Shown here: positions 59,137-64,000 of the stretch, piece by piece
Numbering within the stretch: position 1 is the first letter of the stretch
Layout of the letters: the number at the start of each line of letters is the position of its first letter
DNA from: Rusavskia elegans
Lineage: Eukaryota > Ascomycota > Lecanoromycetes > Teloschistales > Teloschistaceae
Reading direction: 5' to 3'
Assembly (NCBI GenBank): GCA_011316305.1
Contig: SAUG01000068.1
Span: 372,001 to 436,000, forward strand
Length of the DNA: 64,000 nucleotides
Position numbers and translations under genes: made by a program
The notes under the pieces: generated by a model
What the model was told of the DNA's origin: nothing
What the model saw: the letters and a program-made list of their open reading frames with translations, nothing else
The model's database searches: none

Positions 59137-61406
59137 ATGTCAACTTCAAATGCTGTTCAAAAGCAATGGGACATCGGGGTCACCTCGGTTGCTTCCGCCG
59201 ACAGATTGATCGAGTTGATTAGAGGTGCGTCTGAGGATAATGTTCAGCCTCAAGCTGTTCTGGCTATTTGTGCACTTGGAAGTGCTATCCATCCTCACCA
59301 GAGACTGTTAGGAGAAGGCGTCAATGCGCTTGGGGAAACCAAAATGTTAGGATCGAGAATATGAAATTGACTATCGGCTTACAATTCGGCGGCACTGCTC
59401 TCTACCTACGTCAGTCGACACCCGGAGTGGCAGCATTCCTTCTGGTATGTGCGTTGAAGCTTTGGCATGTGGATGATGATGTTGGCGACATCCTATACGA
59501 AATGGCACTTGCTTCCGGCGTCATATCTCATTGGCCTGCCTCGGCGCAGCAATTCTCTCAAGTTGTCAGCACAATTTCCGGAAATGCTGGCACCATCCTT
59601 CCTGCAAGGCATCTCCACGATATCGGTATCAGCATGCTTGGTTCTGAGATCCAGACTTCTGTACGTAAAGTCTTGTACGAACAGATCGCGAAGCAGTCAG
59701 TCGCGAAGATTCTCACCTACGTCTTCTCTGGCTTGCTGGATTCGGACGTGCACAGTATGACCTTGAGTGGAGCGGCTTCAGCGGTATGGCTTGTTGCTAT
59801 CTTGACATGGATTGTCCCGGATGAAGTCAGAGTCTATTCTGGACCACGGCTGATCATAGGGTCCCAAGGCGCCAAGCTCACAATCGATCTGAAACTTGTA
59901 GATGGACTTGAGCAAGGGTGGGAATTCACAGAATGGAGGGGCGAGGTATCCCTCGTGGACTTGATCGTTGCACAGCGAGACATTGGTATGCGGCCGCATA
60001 TCCCCAGACTAGTCACTAAACATCACTTCCAAAGCCTTTACGCACTTTCCATTCAGGATACGGCAATTATGGGCCAGGTCGCAGGTGCTCTTCTATGTGT
60101 GTTCTCAGAGAGAGGGTTCATATACCATCGCCAAGGACATCCATCCCAGCCTTTGCGAAACGAGAATTTGTTTCGTGTAGAGATTAGCACAAGAACTGGA
60201 CTTTTGGACGTTGCCAGCGATTGGTTCTGTGGAGAATATGCCCTGATTATGAAGCACTACGGCTGGACAGTGGCCGAACTTCAAAGTGGTCAGACGAAGG
60301 TATACGAAGCTCTACAAGGTTGGGGACCGACTTCCGCCGACAGTGGCTATGTTTCCGGGAGAGACCAACTTACCAATCACCTTTGCAAGTGTATCAATGA
60401 CATATATGGACATAGGACCGATGGTTATGATGCTCGCAAATACGTGGAGTTTGCCATAGACCTTGCCACACATGCATTGGTGTTTGTTACGCGAATTGAA
60501 TCCCCAAGCCAAGAGGAACCAGAGTTCATTTCTCCATCAAGTTATTCCATAGTCGAAGAAAGAATGATAGGAAAGTTGTTGCATGGTCATGGAATGCTCT
60601 CTTACCATTTCCGACAGATAATACTGGAGATGCTCCTTCCGCATAATGAAAAACTTCGTGGTGACGAACTTGTAATAGCAGGAAACGGTATGGTCATATA
60701 TCCTTCAATTATTGCGGATCCGAATTGCAAGAAAAAGGCTGCACTGGGTCTGACAGTCATACTGGGGACCATCAGAAAAGGTAAAGAGCGATATACCGGT
60801 GTGAAAGAATTACAAGACAGCCTTCCTAGCGAACTTGTGGAGTTGGGCTATCTACGTCCGTTCGATGGTGGGAAGTTCGTAGGATTAGTGCCGAAGGCCG
60901 TACCAAATCAAGCCGAACTCGAAACGGTGTCGACTGTGAGAGGGACAGAATTGATGGTAAAAAACGTCATCAGATTCAGAGATCTTACAACCACTCGGCC
61001 TATGGAGGAAAGCAGCCGTATTAGGACCTTTGATACAAAATCCACTACACACAGAACAGGGAGAGATTTTTCTTGGCTCAAAGCCATTGACAATTTGGCT
61101 ACAGCTAAACACTTATGCAACGAACATATGATGACAAGACATGGAGAAGAGGCTCTCGCAAAAAGACTTGCTGACCAACACTATTTCGAGCAACTCCGCT
61201 GGGTCTCTCCCTTCTCAGGCCACGAACACGATGAACACAGCAAGCAGGGTCGGAAGTTGGTCGCTAGGACTTGCCAGGATCCCTCACCATGTCTTTATCA
61301 GCTTTCACTACCAAACCTGTTTGCCATAGTAACACACGGAGTGTCTTTGATCAAAGGCATTGCTTTGGCAGAGAGAATTGCAGACGAATATGTCATATTG
61401 ACCTAG
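59137..61406 (+). CDS. Large protein of unknown function, 741 aa
   Basis: Best model: exons 59137-59306 and 59351-61406, with a 44 nt intron (GTTAGG..TTAG) that restores frame between HPHQRL and IENMKLTIGLQFGGTALYL. Without it the N-terminal frame ends at 59364 and the long frame has no good ATG before MKLTIGL. If this intron is not real, a single-base shift is needed. Visible regions are a helical N-terminus (ASADRLIELIRGASEDNVQP), a hydrophobic stretch (TPGVAAFLLVCALKLWHVDD), a Ser/Ala-rich helix (SGAASAVWLVAILTWIVPDE) and a long mixed alpha/beta body (TKHHFQSLYALSIQDTAIMG, EYALIMKHYGWTVAELQ). The C-terminus is LIKGIALAERIADEYVIL. I recognise no catalytic motif. It may belong to an expanded, uncharacterised fungal family. 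Confidence 0.65.
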
Positions 61407-62763
61407 AGCATCTTGATCAAGTCATATTTGTTTATTGACACAATGCTTGTCCCTTCATCATAGGATACTTTCGAGAAATACTCCTTACAGTCTAGTAGTA
61501 GACCTGACCTTCCAATTCAGAATCTATCGAACAGCAAAGACCGTGGCCAATCGATGATGAAAGTCTGCACGTATCAAGTGATAGAACAGCAAGATATCAA
61601 TCGGGTCATAGCACAATCTTCCACATCATCGAAATAGCTGCAGGAGATATTTCGAAACTTTTCGCGAATTTCAGAGGCTGCACTAAACAACATGGACAGG
61701 ACAAGATCGATGTGGTAAGAAAGTTGATGTTGTCAGAAAAATCTCTGATGAGATTCGGAGAACGAGGGCTGTTCTGAAGTCATTGATCATTCCATCCTCC
61801 AGTGTCATTGGTATCTAAGAAACTCCACTCCATTCAGGCTTTTACATACGAAGAAGCATTCCTGCGAAGAGCAAATATGGATACTATGGTCGCTCCTTAT
61901 GACATTTCAACTCTTGCAACCCCTCAATCAGATCGAACGGCCTGCTGGAAGCCATCTCTGTACAATCAGTGCACTTTCGGTACCGATCTGATAAGGTTAA
62001 GCTGAGTGTTGTTGGGATGGCGGTCAGGAATCATCTAATACGACGAGTTTCGCCGCCTCGCTTGATCTTGATATATTACTTTGTCGTCCAACTTTTTACT
62101 TCTATAAACATCCTGGCCGGCTGAGGGGAGTTATGTCTCGCCTCGCCTACTCCAGTACTTCAACCTTGTCTGTTGTGTGAAGACAGGTTTTCAGTTGATG
62201 GTAATACGGAAAACCCTCGTCTCGGAGACAAGATTCGCATTTAGTTTCTTTACATCGTCCATTCTTGCTTCTCGACTCGTTTGCCAGTAACTGCACTGTT
62301 AGTAATTGCGTTCCGCTGTTGCTTCGAGCCTGAACATAGAATGTCTCTCGATCCCTCCACATTTATCTTATCCATTCTCGCCCTTCTTCGAAACTGCCTT
62401 AGCCTATCAGGCTCTGTCTCCAATGCCTGGTACTTCTTCAAGCTGAGGCTCGAAGCCCCTCGACTCTCAAGATCCTCACTCATCTCCAACACTCGCCAGA
62501 ATATAAAAGTAGTTGGGAAGGACGCATATCTGCTACCTTTTGTGATGGGGCGTTGAGGCTGAGTGAATATTGACTGAGTTAATTATAGCTGCAGCTATGT
62601 CATACAGATGCGTCCTAGGCGGCTACCTTACACTCACCTGATGCACAAAGTCCAGCCTGTCATGCACACTTCGAGAATACAAACACATTCATATCAGGAG
62701 GTTACGGAGGAGGTTTGATATATGAGTCAGATAGTTCTTCACTGCAAACTTCCAGCGACATGT
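61407..62763. other. Intergenic, no gene supported
   Basis: 1.36 kb between two unrelated genes. A 72-codon ATG frame at 62341-62556 with a hydrophobic start has no recognisable family and is not called. Confidence 0.45.
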
Positions 62764-64000
62764 CTACAACCGGACTTCCTCCTCCTCTCGATTCCAATTA
62801 ACGAGCATCGGAGGTGGTTGCCTAGGCCCGAGTGTCGCTTCCCACGCACTCATCACCTCGAACATCTTCGCTTCCGTGTTTTCGGGCGATATGAGCAGCA
62901 TGCCAAATGCTCGACCGTTGAAATCCGCAAGTCCAAGGGGTACAGCCGCGACTGGAAATCCGGCGGCAGCAGCAACACTGGCAATGCGACTATCAGCTGG
63001 ACCAAGAATGACATCGATCTCATTCTCGGCTAGAGATTTCTTTATAGCGCTGGTTGCCCGGTGGCGAGTAATTGCATGTCTTTCCTTGCATTGCTGGTCG
63101 GTCATGTTGCTCTTAAGAGCGCCAATCAAGACATCTTGATTCGGGTGCTCTATGTACTTGTCAGAGGACGCACAGGACCAACCAGACAGCTTGTGCTTAC
63201 CTGGGGGCAGTTCGAGGTCCGCATGCTCCTTGTTGTAATCGATGAGATCCTCTAACCCGTACACATTGCTTGGATTCTCGAAGTTGGACAGGTACTCCTG
63301 CAACGAGACTTTGAAGTCATGGTCTGGAGAAGCAGGTCAGTGTGTCCATCTCATATTCTCTTTTCGGAGCAAACACTAAGGTACTTACCCATCAACTCAT
63401 CTATATCTTCCCCGCCCTCTTCCATTGTCTCCTCTAGGGTCACAAGCTTGACAGGCTGGACGACCCGAGCGCCTGCATCGCGTATTTTAGATATCGCTGC
63501 ATTCATTGCAGCCAGATTTTGCACATCAAAGTCCTTATTAGGCTCCACCACGAAATCAGCTGCTTTCCATAATTCAGGGTCAACGAAACCAAGTCGAAGA
63601 CCTTTGAAAGAGGAGGTCAGATGAGAGGTGTAATCTTTGCCCTCCTGCAACAAGTCCATGATTTTTGCAAGGTCTTCGACCGTCTTAGCCATTCCGCCCG
63701 CGGAATCAAACTCGGGAGAGATCGGCTGAATCCCAAAGGTATCGAGAGTGTGTAAAGTTGCCTTCATGCCATACAACGATGCACGAGTCGCTGGCTGAAC
63801 CAAGGAGCCGTCTGACTCTGTTCCAATCGAGACGGGTGCGAAACCTGCCGCCACACCAGCAGCACTCCCTGCTGAAGAGCCGGCTGGCGTGCTATGACCC
63901 AAGAAAGTGCAGTTAGGTTGCACTCCACCTCGTACGTACGGCGACTGTGTTTGGCCTCCAACAGCGGACCAACCACCCGTCATGAGGGTCTGTTTCATAC
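62764..64000 (-). CDS. Amidase-signature family hydrolase, 5' part outside the window
   Basis: Serine amidase of the amidase-signature family (acetamidase, fatty-acid-amide hydrolase, GatA). Exons from beyond 64000 to 63389, 63323-63201 and 63149-62764; introns 63324-63388 and 63150-63200 keep frame. The glycine/serine signature is present (TPAGSSAGSAAGVAAGFAPV, then SIGTESDGS with the likely nucleophile Ser). The catalytic Lys would lie upstream, outside the window. The C-terminal half shows DVILGPADSRIASVAAAAGF, PVAAVPLGLADFNGRAFGML and FEVMSAWEATLGPRQPPP, as in fungal amidases. The coding frame continues through base 64000, so the start is not visible. Natural substrate unknown; no cluster partner in view. 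Confidence 0.88.

Noticed and set aside
62341..62556. 72-codon ATG frame with hydrophobic start
   Set aside because: Short, no recognisable family, no supporting signal beyond the open frame.

Overview
This is a 64 kb stretch of a filamentous ascomycete (Pezizomycotina) nuclear chromosome. The evidence is short spliceosomal introns (mostly 46-65 nt, GT..AG, several with a CTAAC/CTGAC-like branch site), Zn2Cys6 and bHLH regulators, fungal forms of Mediator subunit 19, prefoldin 5, CK2 beta and complex I ESSS, and no operons. A DevR-type bHLH gene and the dispersed 9-mer TACTCCGTA lean toward Eurotiomycetes, but the sequence alone does not fix the class. I read no rRNA, convincing tRNA, CRISPR or bacterial-type feature.

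Layout. 1-2.1 kb: 3'-truncated KIN1-type kinase (minus). 2.4-7.1 kb: a decayed block with a possible relic, a frameshifted hypothetical gene and a frameshifted PIN-like auxin efflux carrier. 9-12 kb: HIRAN/SNF2/RING helicase (minus). 13-15.2 kb: a zinc-binding protein with an apparent frameshift and a JmjC/cupin-8 oxygenase. 15.7-20.4 kb: a Zn2Cys6 regulator and CK2 beta. 21-23.3 kb: mitochondrial prolyl-tRNA synthetase (six exons, minus). 23.7-26.6 kb: two cysteine-rich cell-surface proteins. 26.9-27.4 kb: a 481 bp TIR element. 27.5-28.1 kb: complex I ESSS subunit. 28.5-32.3 kb: a divergent pair, an MpaB-like (DUF2236) membrane oxygenase and a Baeyer-Villiger-type flavin monooxygenase, with a 141 bp foldback element between them. 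32.5-35.2 kb: CIA30 protein and a frameshifted GH13 maltase. 36.6-37.2 kb: secreted unknown. 38.8-45.7 kb: MED19 and a DevR-like bHLH factor (divergent), a small conserved protein, a DAO-type flavin oxidase and an 84-residue protein. 45.7-49.4 kb: gene desert. 49.4-53.1 kb: a polytopic membrane protein and a nine-exon amino-acid permease. 53.7-57.1 kb: prefoldin 5 and a 736-residue unknown. 58.1-61.4 kb: a small mitochondrial-type membrane protein and a 741-residue unknown. 62.8-64 kb: amidase (5' end outside the window).

How the genes relate. Most are unrelated housekeeping genes placed side by side: transcription (MED19), signalling (KIN1, CK2 beta), proteostasis (prefoldin), mitochondria (ProRS, complex I ESSS, perhaps CIA30 and the small membrane protein) and DNA repair (SNF2/RING). 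The one pair that looks like a functional unit is the MpaB-like oxygenase and the flavin monooxygenase. They are transcribed away from one intergenic region, and each has a membrane anchor, N-terminal in one and C-terminal in the other. I infer a membrane-bound oxidative-cleavage module acting on a lipid or prenyl substrate; nothing in the sequence shows the substrate. There is no PKS, NRPS or terpene cyclase, so a classical secondary-metabolite cluster is not supported.

About five loci carry small indels that break otherwise recognisable reading frames, while the core genes all splice cleanly. Either non-essential genes are decaying here or the assembly has residual indel errors; read mapping would decide.
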